Of a DNA stretch of 64,000 bases, positions 13,611 through 25,329 are shown piece by piece. Position 1 is the first letter of the stretch, and each line of letters begins with the position of its first letter. The stretch covers positions 5,208,001-5,272,000 of the forward strand of contig JAEUWY010000001.1 of NCBI GenBank assembly GCA_022059125.1, read 5' to 3'. A program made the position numbers and the translations under genes. The notes beneath the pieces were generated by a model, which had not been told where the DNA came from, ran no database searches, and was given only the letters and a program-made list of their open reading frames with translations. The DNA is from Corynespora cassiicola (taxonomy: Eukaryota; Ascomycota; Dothideomycetes; Pleosporales; Corynesporascaceae).

Positions 13611-14483
13611 TTATGGTAGAAGAACGGCCAAGATGATGATGACCAAGACAATGGCCAGAATGAGCAACAAGATGCACGCTTTACTCCGAGCCTTCTTCTG
13701 ATAGTTGCTCGCCTGCTTCAAGTTGACGTGAGCGCCACGAGACGCATCATATGTGGTCTCGACGTTCTCCTCGATGATGTCGAGCTGTGCGCCCTGCTCA
13801 TGCACCATGTGCGCCACATCTCGGAACAGCTCGTTGAGTTCGCCGACCGATTGCTCAATGTTTCGGATTTCCGATTCGCGCTCGATTATGAGGGATTCCT
13901 GGAAGTCGACTTCGTCCTGTGAGGCCAGGCGTAGCTGCTCCTGCTCCTGCTGTTGGCCAAACTGGCTGCGCTCTTCGGTCGGGGAGGTCTGCTCCTGCAG
14001 CGCTGCGCGGGCGGCCGACGCGGATGCCTTTTCCTTCTCGATAGCCTGGCGCTGAAGCTGTTGGAACTCTCTGAGCGATGCGCTGAACTCGCGGTTCAGT
14101 TTCGACTGCGTGAACTTTTGCGAGGGCTGCGGGGACAGTTAGCAAATGGATCGTTTCCTCGGCACATTCTTTCAAGTCCAACGTACGCCGACATCAGGCC
14201 AGGTTGTGATCTTCTTCAGGCCCTCGCCAATCTGCTTGAACTTGTCGCTAGTTTCCTCGACATTTGTCTTCACGCGCTCCCGGACTCGCGCCGTCTCCTG
14301 CTTTGTTCCGAGCTTTGCAATCTCCTGCGATAGGCGGGCGACGTCCCGGGTGAGCGCAAAGAGGTCATCGGAGAGCTTCACAGAGAATTCGCGGAACTCT
14401 GGATCATCGGCGTATTGCGGATCATCTTCGCGGCGCCAGGTCGTAGGTTGCGACTCGAGAGAGGAGCCCTGTTGGAAGGACAT
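13611..14483 (-). CDS. PEP12: Endosomal/vacuolar t-SNARE syntaxin, Pep12/Vam3 type
   Basis: A Qa-SNARE for fusion at late endosomes or vacuoles. Exons 14483-14187 and 14126-13611 give 270 residues. The N-terminal half is a helical Habc-type region (SVKLSDDLFALTRDVARL, KTNVEETSDKFKQIGEGL). After a Gln/Glu-rich linker comes the SNARE helix (about residues 175-235: IIERESEIRNIEQSVGELNE, FRDVAHMVHEQGAQLDIIEE), with Gln in the zero-layer position of HEQGAQLD. A single C-terminal membrane anchor follows (ILLLILAIVLVIIILAVLLP). An ATG further upstream at 14588 is in frame, but that extension is not syntaxin-like. Whether it is the Pep12 or the Vam3 orthologue cannot be settled by eye. Confidence 0.86.
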
Positions 14484-14915
14484 TGTAGCAGCGATAAGGA
14501 TGGACACGGCAGGTGTGGCTTCCAAAGAAACAGATCCGTATATTAAATTCCAGGCGACAGAGTAGATTGGGCAGTCGAATTCGTGCAAGCCAGGCAGCGA
14601 GTGTGACCGTCTTCGATGTTGTTACCTAGAGGTTGGATGGGCCTGCGGCATGACGAAGTCCGGGTAGCACGTGGCGCAAGCAGGTCCCGAGCTTCTCGGC
14701 AGCTGGAAAATCAATGGCGCCGACGACATCGCTTGGCAGCGTGTTTGTTTAACAAAGTCGATGCGCGGAGTTTGGCCGGGACACCAGCCTTCCATCCCCA
14801 CCTTCCTTTGGCTGCGTCGCGTCTGCGCCATTTCAATATTCTCTTGCGATGCGATAGAGAGCCTTCGACCGCCGAATCCCGTGCATACAACACGAATTAT
14901 TAGCAACTGCAAGCT
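14484..14915. promoter_or_regulatory. Divergent promoter region, PEP12-like / NDC1
   Basis: This 432-base interval lies between opposed start codons. Short frames on both strands lack recognisable products. Confidence 0.4.
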
Positions 14916-16907
14916 ATGGCGCTCGTCCAGACGCGGCCTTATAGGGACTTTCTGACGCCCTCGCTGCACCGGAGATTTACCAATGCAAGCTTCTACACAC
15001 TAGCACTTTGCTATGGGATCGCAATATGGATGGGAGGAATTAAGGATCGTCAGTATAATCTTTGACTGCGTTGAGCTTCAATTAACGAGTTTCAGTCTTC
15101 TGGTCCTGGTTCCCTATAGGCCCCGCTGGCCTGCGCACCCTGCTCCTCTTCATACCTGCGATTACTGTGTATATCCTTCGCGTCGCACAGTGGCATGTTG
15201 GAAGCCGAAATACCATGAGTCCTGCAGAAACCTTCACGAGTTATGCGCTTCGAAAGACCACCTTCTCGACCGTCGCATTCTACGGCGTTTCTGCTTGGTT
15301 CTATTGCGAGGTATACATCTGGACCCGGCCGTCGGGGGCGAAGCTCGACGTTACAAACCCTGGAGCATATCATGAGCGGATTAAACTCAATGAACGACCT
15401 GTCTACCTTCGATTCATGTTCATCGCGTTGGCTGTTGTTCAAGCAGGCATTCACCTGTGTAAGGATTACGACAACATTGAGTTACCGGCATTGCTGCCAC
15501 AGAAAGACCGCGATGGCACAGCTCAGGCTCCCCCGCGAAAGAACATCAAGATTGAGCTCGTTCGAATGATTCCCAGTATGGCAAAAAATGCCGGTATTCT
15601 GACACTTTGCACGTTCGTCACGGGCACTTCAGTCTACTTCCTCGGCCTTCGGTACATTGTGTGGGAGTACCACTACTGGATTTGTAAAAATCTGTTCAGT
15701 CTCTCCAAGGTTACCAGGCCGACTGGTGTCAGCCCTTTTGCACCACTGGTCATTATGTTCGTGATGGAGGGAACTTTCCTGGCTTTATTGTGGACGTTTG
15801 TCAACAACGCCTTCGATCTATACATCACTCAGGAGCCCTTGAAGAAAGGAAAGCCAATCACAAGCGATTCCAAGGATCCAAATGGCAGCCTGCTCAATGG
15901 TTTAAAGTCGAAGAAGGAAGCTGTCAAGGTATGCGCTCTAACATCTATGTAAAGTTGAACATTCTAACATGCACCAGGCTATTGCTTTCTGGGAGCTGGC
16001 AATCATCACTGAGCGTTTCCCCGAGCGCCGCAAGACAATTTTTGGAGAGCTTGATCGTAAGAAGGCACCTACATTCAAGCAGGTAGCAGATCTTTGTCTG
16101 AGCGAAGTTGCGATGCTCATCGAACGCCTCAATGTCGGAATAGACCCCAGCTACCGCCCCAAGGACGAAGCTGATAAGAAGGCACCCACCGGCCCCATCA
16201 ACCTTGTCCCTCAAATCGCCCAGCCTTTGAAAACCGATAGTATAGCAGGTCCAGGTGCTCGCCCTGAAACGCGTCTGGAGAAGTTTGGAGAATTTACGGC
16301 AGACATCGCAAAGACACGTAGCTCCCCGCAGAATGCACAGAACGCTATTGCAAAGAAGTACATCGCAAAGGGCCAGGAGAAGTTGAACCAGGGTGCTCAA
16401 GAAGCTGGAACTGCCGTGAATACCTGGTCTTCGAAGATTATTGCATCACCAATCGGATGGCCATTCCGTGCTTCTCTCCGCCGCACAGCGTCTCTTGTCG
16501 TCACCGGGGCCCCATACTCAAAGATCTCCATTCTTTGCAACGCCATCACGACACTTGCAAATCTCGCGTCGGTATCTGTCAAGGAGGACGCTTATGGCAG
16601 CTTCCATGTCGAGGTTCCCGAGATCATCCGCAAGTTTACTCTGGCCATCAAAAAACTGGAAGAATACATCGACAAGGTGGAGATCCACTGGAGTGACATG
16701 GAGACGCTGACAAAACCCGAAGCCGAGAGGAAGAAGGTTGCAGAGGTCGAGCACGTACGCAAGTGTTTGAAACTGGGCCAGGAGAGGATACTGGGTGCTT
16801 TCAACGAGTATCTGAGCGGCATGGGCCTGAGCAGGTTGGAAATACAGGAAGCGAAACAGTCGGTCAGCAGTAGACAGAAACCCGAGATGGCGGAGAGCGG
16901 ACGGTAG
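14916..16907 (+). CDS. NDC1: Transmembrane nucleoporin Ndc1
   Basis: Ndc1 anchors nuclear pore complexes and spindle pole bodies in the nuclear envelope. Exons 14916-15048, 15096-15928 and 15978-16907 give 631 residues. The N-terminal half has about six membrane segments, beginning with FYTLALCYGIAIWMGG and the Trp-rich loop FWSWFPIGP, then TLLLFIPAITVYIL, STVAFYGVSAWFYCEVYIW, RFMFIALAVVQAGIHL and GILTLCTFVTGTSVYFLGL. The rest is the soluble cytoplasmic/pore-facing domain, with the late helix IIRKFTLAIKKLEEYIDKVE. Topology and the spacing of conserved segments fit fungal Ndc1; yeast Ndc1 has the same six-helix plan. Confidence 0.86.
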
Positions 16908-17194
16908 AGGAAAAGCACGCTTCGGTTTTGGTATCCCTTGTTTTGTTGCATATGTAAAAGTAGCGCGGGCATCAGCGGCCCGTAATGAATATCCACGATA
17001 TGACAACCTTTTGGTCTTGATGCGCAGCAAGGGGAGTGTGGAACCGCGTATGCTCTAGAAACACTTCCCAAGTTCCCATTCATCTATTATTACCAACGCC
17101 TATGCAATGCTACATGGTCAATCATACTAAAAGGGGGTATACCAAGAATAACCAACCCTCGTTCTCGCAAATCCACAACCCGCGAGCCTGCGCC

Positions 17195-19904
17195 CTACCA
17201 CGCATCGCCCCAGCCCTCTTCTTCGTCCTCCTTCGACTTTGGCTCCTCCTTCTTGACCTCCTTTTTGGGCGCCACTACGATTTTTTTCGGCGCCGTGCCA
17301 GCCGAACTGGAGCGCCCGCCCACGACCGGTCTTGTTGACTTGGCAGCGCTGGACTTTGCAAGGCCCTTGGGTAGCGGGCTCTTGACAGTCTTCTTGGCCT
17401 GCGACTGCGCGGCCAGCCAGCCTGCAAAGTCGGGCTCACCCTTGTCGTCGTAGGTCGTGGTAGGCGCCGTGACGGCCGGTGTACCCCATGGATCTTCCTC
17501 TTCGTCCTTGGTATAGGCTTTCGAAGAGGTATTGCCAAAGGCATCGTCGTCATTGAAACCACCCCAGTCGTCGCCAAAGTCTTCGACATCGTCGTTAAAA
17601 CCAGCAGCTGGGTCTGGGGATACCACAGTGGGTATAGAGGCAGCAGACTTTGTGCTTGTGAGTGCTATTCCGGACCTTGAAGGTTGAGGGGTGGGTTTTT
17701 CAAGAGTAGAGGCAGGAGGTGGGACAGACGATGGGCGTTGAGCAGCCGCTCCATTGGCCCCGGAGGTGATATCGCCAGATGCAGATGCAAGCTTGTTAGT
17801 GAACGAAGAAATTGCCCATCCTGTCCAGGATGTGTCGTTTGCCGGTGTCCCCATGCGAGGCACGGCGCTTCCTGTGCCTGACGAAGGCGGAAGAGCGGTG
17901 TCGGGCATAGTTTGGACGTATTTACGGATTCGCGTGATGTATATATCAACTGTCTTCTGCGCTTGATCGCGTATCATCCTGACGGGGGCAGGTTAGTACA
18001 TCTGACTACGAAAGAATTGGGTGACTGACTTTTCCTTGTCAACCAATGACGGGACAATCACTGGAAGAAGTTTTGTAGCGCATTCTTCTTCGCTAAAGAC
18101 ATCGGCGGTTGCAGCCAGGGCCATGAGAGCAGCGTTTCTAGCATGTACAAAAGGATCTCGGAGAGATCTAGCGAAGGCCGCTGAGAGAACTTTGGCTCGG
18201 TTCTAAGATCGTTAGCGACGCGCCAATTAAGTCGAGAATGTGGGCATTTTCTCCATACACTAGCCCCAAGATTCCGAGCTATCTTTCCTAAGCAAATGGT
18301 GGTGTTTGTACGGATTCCTGGCTGCTCGTCGTTTGCGGTTTTCGCTAGGTATCGGAGAAGTTCCCCGTTTACTATCCGGTCGGATAGTTTAGGAACGATC
18401 ACTAGCACAGCTTTGACTGTCTGTTCTCGTACTACCGGGGCAACATCGGTGAAACCTGTCACCTATATGGTTTTAGTATCTTTGCATATCTTCAAATTGA
18501 GTTTGATATACCATTTGAGGAAAGATTTTATCATTCACCAGCTTCTGTGGTAGATGATCGATCATGAGCGGGAGATTGTCCAGTAAACAGACACGAATTG
18601 CTCGGTCTGGATTCGCGAACAACCGGACAACCACAGGAGTAATTTGGGCATCGTATTCCTCGTCAGACAACTTTTGTCCTATCTGCATGACGGTTCCAAA
18701 GACCTTTGCGCCGCCACCACCGAATTCTACGGATTTGAGAAGCTCTGGGAGGACTTTCATCTTGAAGAATTCGGTAGGAAAGTCATCTGCCACTTCGTCA
18801 AGTTTTCTGCATAACAGTCAGTCAACGGGTTGCTTTCTGTTCTGTCAACACTGACCCTAGTAGCTCGTTTCTCTCATCGTCACTTTTAAGACCAAGAGAC
18901 TCTATGTCTTCAGTGATCTGGATGAGCGGTGTTTGGAAAAAACCTCCTATCCGTCTTCCTTGGTCGAGGAATTGTCCAACGCTCATGCGTGCCTTCGGGT
19001 TCGGATTAAGAAGTCGTTTGTAAGCCTGGTGCATAGTAGGGGGTATGTTCTTCATCTGGCCTAATTGATCGCTACCCGTGTAGCTTCCATTAAAAACTTC
19101 GAAAATGAGCGTTCCGAAATTGTAGGCATCGATGGCATGCGTAGGATTTTGGCGCAAAACGTCCCATCCTCCTTTTGATATTTCTGGGGGCATGTATCTC
19201 CCAGCGTCGGGAATGAGACCACCATATGTTGGCAATACCGAGTCATCTTCTTTCATGGAGCTCAGAGCATCGAACCCGGCAAGTTTCCACTCTCCGCTCT
19301 CCCCGAAGAATATTGAGGCAGGTCGGATGCAACCGTGGACAGACGTCGCGTCAGCGTTGATGAACTTGAGAGTTTTCTGTGACGCAAGTTAGAAGTGAGC
19401 TCCATGAAAGCAAAACCTCTCTTACAGCAATATTGTGCAGACCCCACTTAATCGTTTCCTCCGCAAGGCTCTTCCTCTTGACATGCCAGCTGAGCGGGCT
19501 GAGGCGTTCGGTTGCAATGTATATGTACGATTCCGTCTGCACTGGATCAGCTATGGTCCGATACTGAGCGCCATGATCAAATTAACCTCCACCGTATCCA
19601 GGACTTTTACGACACCTGGGTGGCGCAGAGTACGCAGCTTGCGGAGGGCATTTCGGGCGAGGGGCAGTCGAGACTTGTTCGCGGTTACGTCGAAGGAGAA
19701 AATGCTACACTTTGAGCCGTCTTCCTAGCAGAAGTAGATTAGTATCGCATTTTCCTCGTAGAATGCTAGCCTGGGCCATACTCGCTTTGTGCCGTTATGC
19801 AAAGTCCAAATGGAATCGCCTATATCTACACGATCTCCAAAGCTATACCCAAACGCAGGGCCTTTGGAGATGGCCGACGCGACAGCAGACTTGAGGAAAT
19901 CCAT
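17195..19904 (-). CDS. SCY1: SCY1-family pseudokinase with HEAT repeats
   Basis: SCY1-like proteins (yeast Cex1, human SCYL1) act in Golgi-ER trafficking and tRNA export. Eight exons: 19904-19782, 19724-19587, 19536-19426, 19376-18856, 18806-18512, 18462-18259, 18202-18030 and 17978-17195 (782 residues). The N-terminal kinase-like domain runs from MDFLKSAVASAISKGPAFGY to about residue 310; the catalytic-loop region reads SVHGCIRPASIFF, with no HRD Asp, and there is no DFG, so it is a pseudokinase. HEAT-type helical repeats follow (about residues 330-560). The C-terminal tail is low complexity and acidic with Trp-containing motifs (FGDDWGGFNDDDAFG) and ends EEGWGDAW, resembling the COPI-binding tails of the family. 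Confidence 0.88.
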
Positions 19905-20628
19905 GTTCCTTAGCTAGCCTATCTGGCGTAATTTCGAGTCGAAGAACGGGTGGGGAGCTTTGGATGTGTCTTGGGCGGAGAGGCCAGATGCGCCCGGACT
20001 CGACTTCCGCGATGCCTCATCGGGCATCGGCGAGCACGGTGGGGGTTGCACGTGATCGCGCGCATCAATCTCAGAGATTACTCCGACACGCGATCCTGCA
20101 TTCCCCGTCCCTCCCTTCTTCTACATTACCTTGAGCAGGAGTCAACAACTCACTACACTGCTTGCAGAACCCGCTCAACAACCTTTGCATGGCTGTGCCT
20201 ACGTCCACATGGCACGCATTAGTTCACTTTTCAACGGTCGATTTCCTCCCTCTCAAAATTGGGCAACGACCGGACCTTAGGTGGGAACAGCGGTGCGATT
20301 GGGAGGGTCTTTCGCGATAACTAGCTCATTGTGGAGTCTGTGGCGCGCGTAAATTGAAGGTACGATATGCTCCCTTTCTCCCTTCTTCCCACAAACCTTA
20401 TGATGCGTTTGGTAAAAGGTCAGACTGCGTCAATCTGACGGTTCCTTTTCCGGTGCTGCATGGCATGGGAACAGAAGCCTCTGGCGTTGAATGCTGCACA
20501 AATTTGAAATATCTGAAGTTTACGGTCATTGAAGCTTTGGCGCAACCCTTCACTCTTATATCAACACCACTAAGTAAAAGTTCCAGTTTTCAATCTACGG
20601 CTGCTGGCTCCGGCAAGGTCGACTCGCG
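19905..20628. promoter_or_regulatory. Divergent region, SCY1 / PHD-forkhead gene
   Basis: The 724 bases between opposed start codons include an ATG-initiated frame (20354-20809) that overlaps the start of the PHD-forkhead gene in another frame. It could act as an upstream ORF if transcription starts that far out. No other signal is clear. Confidence 0.4.
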
Positions 20629-22905
20629 ATGGACACCCCCAACCAGGTTATATTCCCCCGACCCGTTTCAAGAAATCACGGCAAGCCACACTTCTGGACA
20701 GTGTCGATGCGTGACGGCGATAAGAAGGCACGGACACTGCCATGCATATCACCGCCGCCGCTCAAACGGCAACGTACCAACCACAGTGGACATGGGTCGA
20801 GTCCAATGAATCGCAAAAATATAACCTCTTTGCCTATGCGCGCTGCCCCGCCTCAACCTCTCCGACCTGTTCTTCCATACTTGTCATCTACAGCCGTCAA
20901 AGGGGGCCAGGAGCAACACAAGCACAGTGGTAATGATTTGATATCGCCCTATGCTCTTGTCAAGGACATGGGTCTTGAAAAGTTCCGAAATTCCGACGAA
21001 ACTTCGTTATCTAACAGTTTTGTCCGTACAGATATGCCAACAGAGCCATGCAACAAGACACATTCATTCCAGCGCAAGTGTGGAGTCTGCAAGAAAAGCA
21101 GCAATAAACATTATGATCCTATAATTCAATGCTCCTCCTGCCAACGATCCTATCACGACGGCTGCCGGAGACCACCGCTTCAAGAACGATCTAATCCAGC
21201 TTCATGGAGATGTTCAATCTGCATAACCGTTCCTAGTCGATGCTCCAGAAATACACATAACTCACCTCAAAGGGAGCGAGTTATCCCAGAGACCCCACAG
21301 ACCCAGTCACCCCAACAGCAAACTGCGCACCAAAATATAATGCAACAAGTATCTGACACTACGCATTCAGTTAATGAGGAGAATGCTTCATTTACAATAC
21401 TACTGTTTCCACTTGACTTGACTGACAGCAACCTAATTACCACAAAGCCAATCTCGCGCGAAAACGTACCAACTTCAGCACACGTTCAGGACGAATATAT
21501 GCCAGGAGAGATCAACAAAAATCATAATGGGTCGGATAATATGTTTCACGGATCTAGCCAAGAGGCGGGCGTGGCTCCTCCAAATGATGTCAAAGATACG
21601 CTTCTTGTCGGTAGAAGCTCAGTGGTAGACAACTTCGAACCGAGCATTGCTATCGAGACCCAACACCCACCTGCAACTAGGGAACCCATCGATATAGGGA
21701 GGGAAGTCGTAAACTCGAGTTCAGGTTCCTCAAACGACGAGATCCCGGCCCCCGGAGGCATACTTCCCCAGGCACATGTTCCATTGGGCAGAGGATCTGC
21801 ATACAATCATCTTAAGAAGGGGCTGTATTCATACCGTGAGCTCATTGGTATGGCATTGCTTGCCAAGGGTCCCTCGCTATCAACAAGTGAGCTCCAGGAT
21901 TGGATATCCAAGAGATTCCCCACCAAATACGTCAGAGGTGTTGGATCCTGGGAAAAAAGCATCTCGGCCACAGCGTCCGGCAACGATGATTTCCGAGGTG
22001 AACGGAGAGGAGACGGACTCCAAAAGTCATGGAGCTTTTCCTGTTCTAAAGCCAAGGCTGCCTATGTCAAAATTTTCGAAGAAGATGCCACGGTAAATGG
22101 TGCTCACATTGCAAATCCTTTCCCCTCAAAGCGAAAAGCGGAACGGTCCAGTTTCCATGCGAAAGCCAATGCTGGTCACCACTCCAAGTTGAATTCCAGT
22201 GAGCCTGCTGCAGAATCTCGTCTGAAGGTTCAGAACCCAAAGACCTCGCGTGTGCACAGCTTATTTCGAGATGATTTATCCCCTTTGGACATGAGTACAT
22301 CAATCATCACTGCTAGTCATTCTCGCGGAGGGGAATCATGCAAAACGTATTTCGTCGAAATCCATGGCATTCAGATGCCATTCCTGTCGGCACCCAAGCT
22401 GAATCCACCATCCGAGGATGCGACAAGAAACAGAAGCTATTCCAATTTCTTCCAAGCCTTCCCTGAATATCTGCAGCCTCTAGGGGATACTTGGACCCAA
22501 TTGAAGAGGTCTGAGAAAGTTGCAGAGATCCAGAAGAGACCGTCCAAGAAGAGCATGTTCGGAAAACGACTTGCTTTTGCTAGGCTTCATCGTCGCGATG
22601 TACATGATGAAAACGCCGAAAAACGGCAGCACTTCATGCCACCAGCAACCCTCGCCACCCAAGTCGACAGTAACAGCCAAATCGTGGACCTTTGCAATTT
22701 TTTTAACATCCCTCAAAATCCTATTCCAATCATTCATGATGGCCAATTGGCCTTTCGTGACGGCAACCTAGTAAGTACTTGTTGAGACATGTTGATATAT
22801 CATACGGATACTAATTTTTCTAAGGTGAACGGACGTTTGCCTCGACCTAGAATGATATATAAAATCGGGAAGAAGATTGGAGGGGAGCTAACTACTTCAT
22901 TCTGA
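20629..22905 (+). CDS. PHD-finger plus forkhead-like regulatory protein
   Basis: Exons 20629-22770 and 22825-22905 give 740 residues. A PHD zinc finger spans about residues 151-199 (CGVCKKSS, IQCSSCQRSYHDGC, WRCSIC), with the Cys4-His-Cys3 spacing of a histone-tail reader. At about residues 399-465, LYSYRELIGMALLAKG, TSELQDWISKRFP and WEKSISATASGNDDF match the pattern of a forkhead winged helix (S/A-Y-x-x-LI-x-MAI...W-x-x-SI...N..F). The rest is low complexity with basic stretches. A nuclear transcription or chromatin role is inferred. The last exon (VNGRLPRPRMIYKIGKKIGG) is assigned from splice signals. I know no fungal gene by this architecture and give no symbol. It ends 96 bp from the convergent proton-channel gene. 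Confidence 0.75.
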
Positions 22906-23001
22906 AGTATGGCGTTTGAACGGCATCTTGATCATTTCTATACTGGCACGCATTATACCCCATGGTCGTTTAGGCGTTATGATAATCCATTTGATTTGAG
23001 G

Positions 23002-23679
23002 TTACGGAATTTCCCTCCGCAACCTCAACCTTTGAAGTTCCTCTTTGAGTCCGTTGCATTCCTTCTCTGATTGGGCCAGCCGATCTTCGAGTTGTTTCAT
23101 CTGCTCCTCTGCGCCTACACTAAGCTCGTCGACGATTTTAACAACACGCAGTAATCGTAGGATCACAATGAGCGATGCCACCTCTTCAGTAACTCCCTGT
23201 AAAGCAAGCTCGAAGACGAAAGATGTGATGATGATTAGACCGTCAAATATGTGGAATTTAGAGGCAAAGTAGCTAAGTATGTCAGGTAAGTAATACAAAA
23301 GTTAAGTAAACTTGCTTACCGTCGACCAAAAGCCCACACAGATGCTGAAAGCTCCAACATAAACAACGATGAGAAGACCAGACTGGCATATTCCAAAACT
23401 TTTAAAGCTGCCTCCGAGCCGTGCGTTTTATTACCACAAGTCAGAAGGTTAATGACAATGTCTACATTCACCCTGTGAGCCACAGAACTGGGTTAGGTCT
23501 TCGGGAGGTGTATTCATACCTGCAAAGAGACAGCCCACATCCAAAGACACCAATAGGAGGATGAGATAGTGGAATGCTTTGGTATTAAAGAATCTGCGCA
23601 AGCGTTCTCGTACAGGCGGCATTATCTGGGTTGAGCCTTCAATGCTCTCTGTATAAGAGAGAAGGGGGGTGGAAGACAT
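23002..23679 (-). CDS. Voltage-gated proton channel (Hv1/HVCN1 family)
   Basis: Exons 23679-23520, 23461-23320 and 23272-23002 give 190 residues: a stand-alone voltage-sensor domain without a separate pore. S1 (YLILLLVSLDVGCLFADIV) carries Asp47, aligning with the selectivity Asp112 of human Hv1, and Asp54 at the Glu119 position. S2 is around LEYASLVFSSLFMLELSAS; S3 contains FHIFDGLIIITSFVFEL. S4 (VILRLLRVVKIVDEL) has Arg140, Arg143 and Lys146 in the every-third pattern; the Trp found between the first two arginines in animal channels is Leu here. A C-terminal coiled coil (EEQMKQLEDRLAQSEKEC) would allow dimerisation. Expected role: voltage- and pH-gated proton export at the plasma membrane. 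Intron 1's acceptor was chosen because it alone keeps frame. Confidence 0.84.
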
Positions 23680-24262
23680 CTTGTATTATCGAGTTTTGAT
23701 CCTCGTTGTCTCAGAGCTCACAAGGGTCAGTCAGGTGTTGGATCGTCTCCAGCGCAGCTGATGTTGCTATGAACGACGGCTCCAGGCTTATGTGAAAGCG
23801 GGTCAAAGAAACGCTAGTAGAATGAAATAAGACAACGACTCTTTGAATAGTTGCCCGAAACCGAATTTCCCGAGCAACGAAGATGTAGACTGCCAAGACC
23901 AAAGCACGTGGGAAGCTGGAACTGGGAAGCTTGGAAGTTGGTGAATGGTCGCTTACCTAATCTTGGCTAGTGCGGCTCCACAGATGGCCCGTCCGCCCTG
24001 AGCTTCCGCCATCGTCATTTACCTCTACTTCCGACAGGTACTCTTCCTTTACCCGTACGCGTCCCCTTGCCATCTGCGCAAGGAGTTCTCTAGCAAAGAC
24101 AAAAGCGATAGGTTTGAAAGGTCTTTCGCAACCGTTCGCTACCCGACCTTTCTTCAGGCCCGGACCTCAGCCTTGTAAGTTCCCGACGCGCGCAATTATT
24201 AAGTTAGCTTTACCTATTAACTTCACGCGCAGGGAAACTACATATTATTGATACCCAAAGCC
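23680..24262. promoter_or_regulatory. Divergent region, proton channel / PAB2-like gene
   Basis: 583 bases between opposed starts. A GTAAGT at 24175-24180, followed by pyrimidine-rich sequence and an AG near 24233, could be a 5' untranslated intron of the PAB2-like gene; this is not proven. Confidence 0.35.
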
Positions 24263-25329
24263 ATGGCTGACGTTGAGAACGATGTCAAGCACGAGGAGGC
24301 TGAGCGCGGCCCTACCGCCCCAGACGCAAACGACGAGGTACGACCATAGCCCGACCGCGACGATGAGGATCTCCTCCACACACTCTCATATATTGAAAAT
24401 GGAGCTGGCGCTACGCGAAGACTTCGAATTCGCTCTGGCTACTGTTTCCTGGTTCCGCCTTCCGATCTATTTGCTAACATACGATCAGGAGGAGATCTCT
24501 GCCATGAAGCGTCGTGTCAAAGAAATGGAGGAGGAAGCGGAAAGGCTGCGCCAAATGCAGCAATCGCTTGACAATGAACGCCACGACATGCGTGAGAGCA
24601 AAGAAGACGTTGATTCTAGAAGTGTCTTTGTGGGCAACGTCGACTATGGTGCCTCGCCCGAGGAGATCCAGGCACACTTCCAGAGCTGTGGCAGCATCAA
24701 CCGTGTGACAATTCTACTTGACAAGTTCACTGGGCATCCCAAAGGGTCAGTTTATTTTCCACGCTCAAGAAGAATTTCCTCGAATTTCAGATGATGGGGG
24801 AGTCATAGCAAGTCCAGTGCTGGGCAATGGAATTACTCACCAAAGCTTGGGCACATGGACAGTCCATCATCTGAATTTTTGTTTTCAAAAAATCTTCGCT
24901 ACCTGGCAAGAGTTTGGCAGAAAGACTCGGAACGCTAATGAGCGTATGCAGGTATGCGTATGTTGAATTCACCGAACCAAGTCTAGTTAATGGTGCGCTT
25001 GTGCTCAACGACAGTGTTTTCCGCGGCAGAAACCTCAAGGTAAGACCCACGCCTTTACTCCCTTTCCGATTTCTCCATGACGATCAGCAGCTTCGTCGGA
25101 TACCCCTGGCTGACTTTAGCAGGTTGTCCCCAAGCGGACCAACCTCCCGGGCATGACGCGTGGAGGTCGTGGTCGGGGACGTGGCGGCGGCGGGGGCTAC
25201 GGCGGCCGCGGTTCCCCATATGGGGGTCGCGGTGGTGGTGGTGGCGGCGGAGGTTACGGCCCCCCTAGGGGCGGCGGCTACCGCGGCGGCTATCGCGGAC
25301 GAGGAGCCCCGGGCTACCGACCTTACTAA
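24263..25329 (+). CDS. PAB2: Nuclear poly(A)-binding protein, Pab2/PABPN1 type
   Basis: Exons 24263-24337, 24489-24745, 24952-25039 and 25123-25329 give 208 residues. An acidic N-terminus leads to a coiled coil ([20 protein letters not shown]), then one RRM with RNP2 ([10 protein letters not shown]) and RNP1 (KGYAYVEF), and an Arg-Gly-rich tail ([17 protein letters not shown]) ending APGYRPY. Coiled coil, single RRM and RGG tail in this order are the PABPN1/Pab2 plan, which controls poly(A) tails and nuclear RNA decay and is arginine-methylated in other species. The introns (151, 206 and 83 bases) are longer than in neighbouring genes, notably the one splitting the RNP1 motif. Confidence 0.88.
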
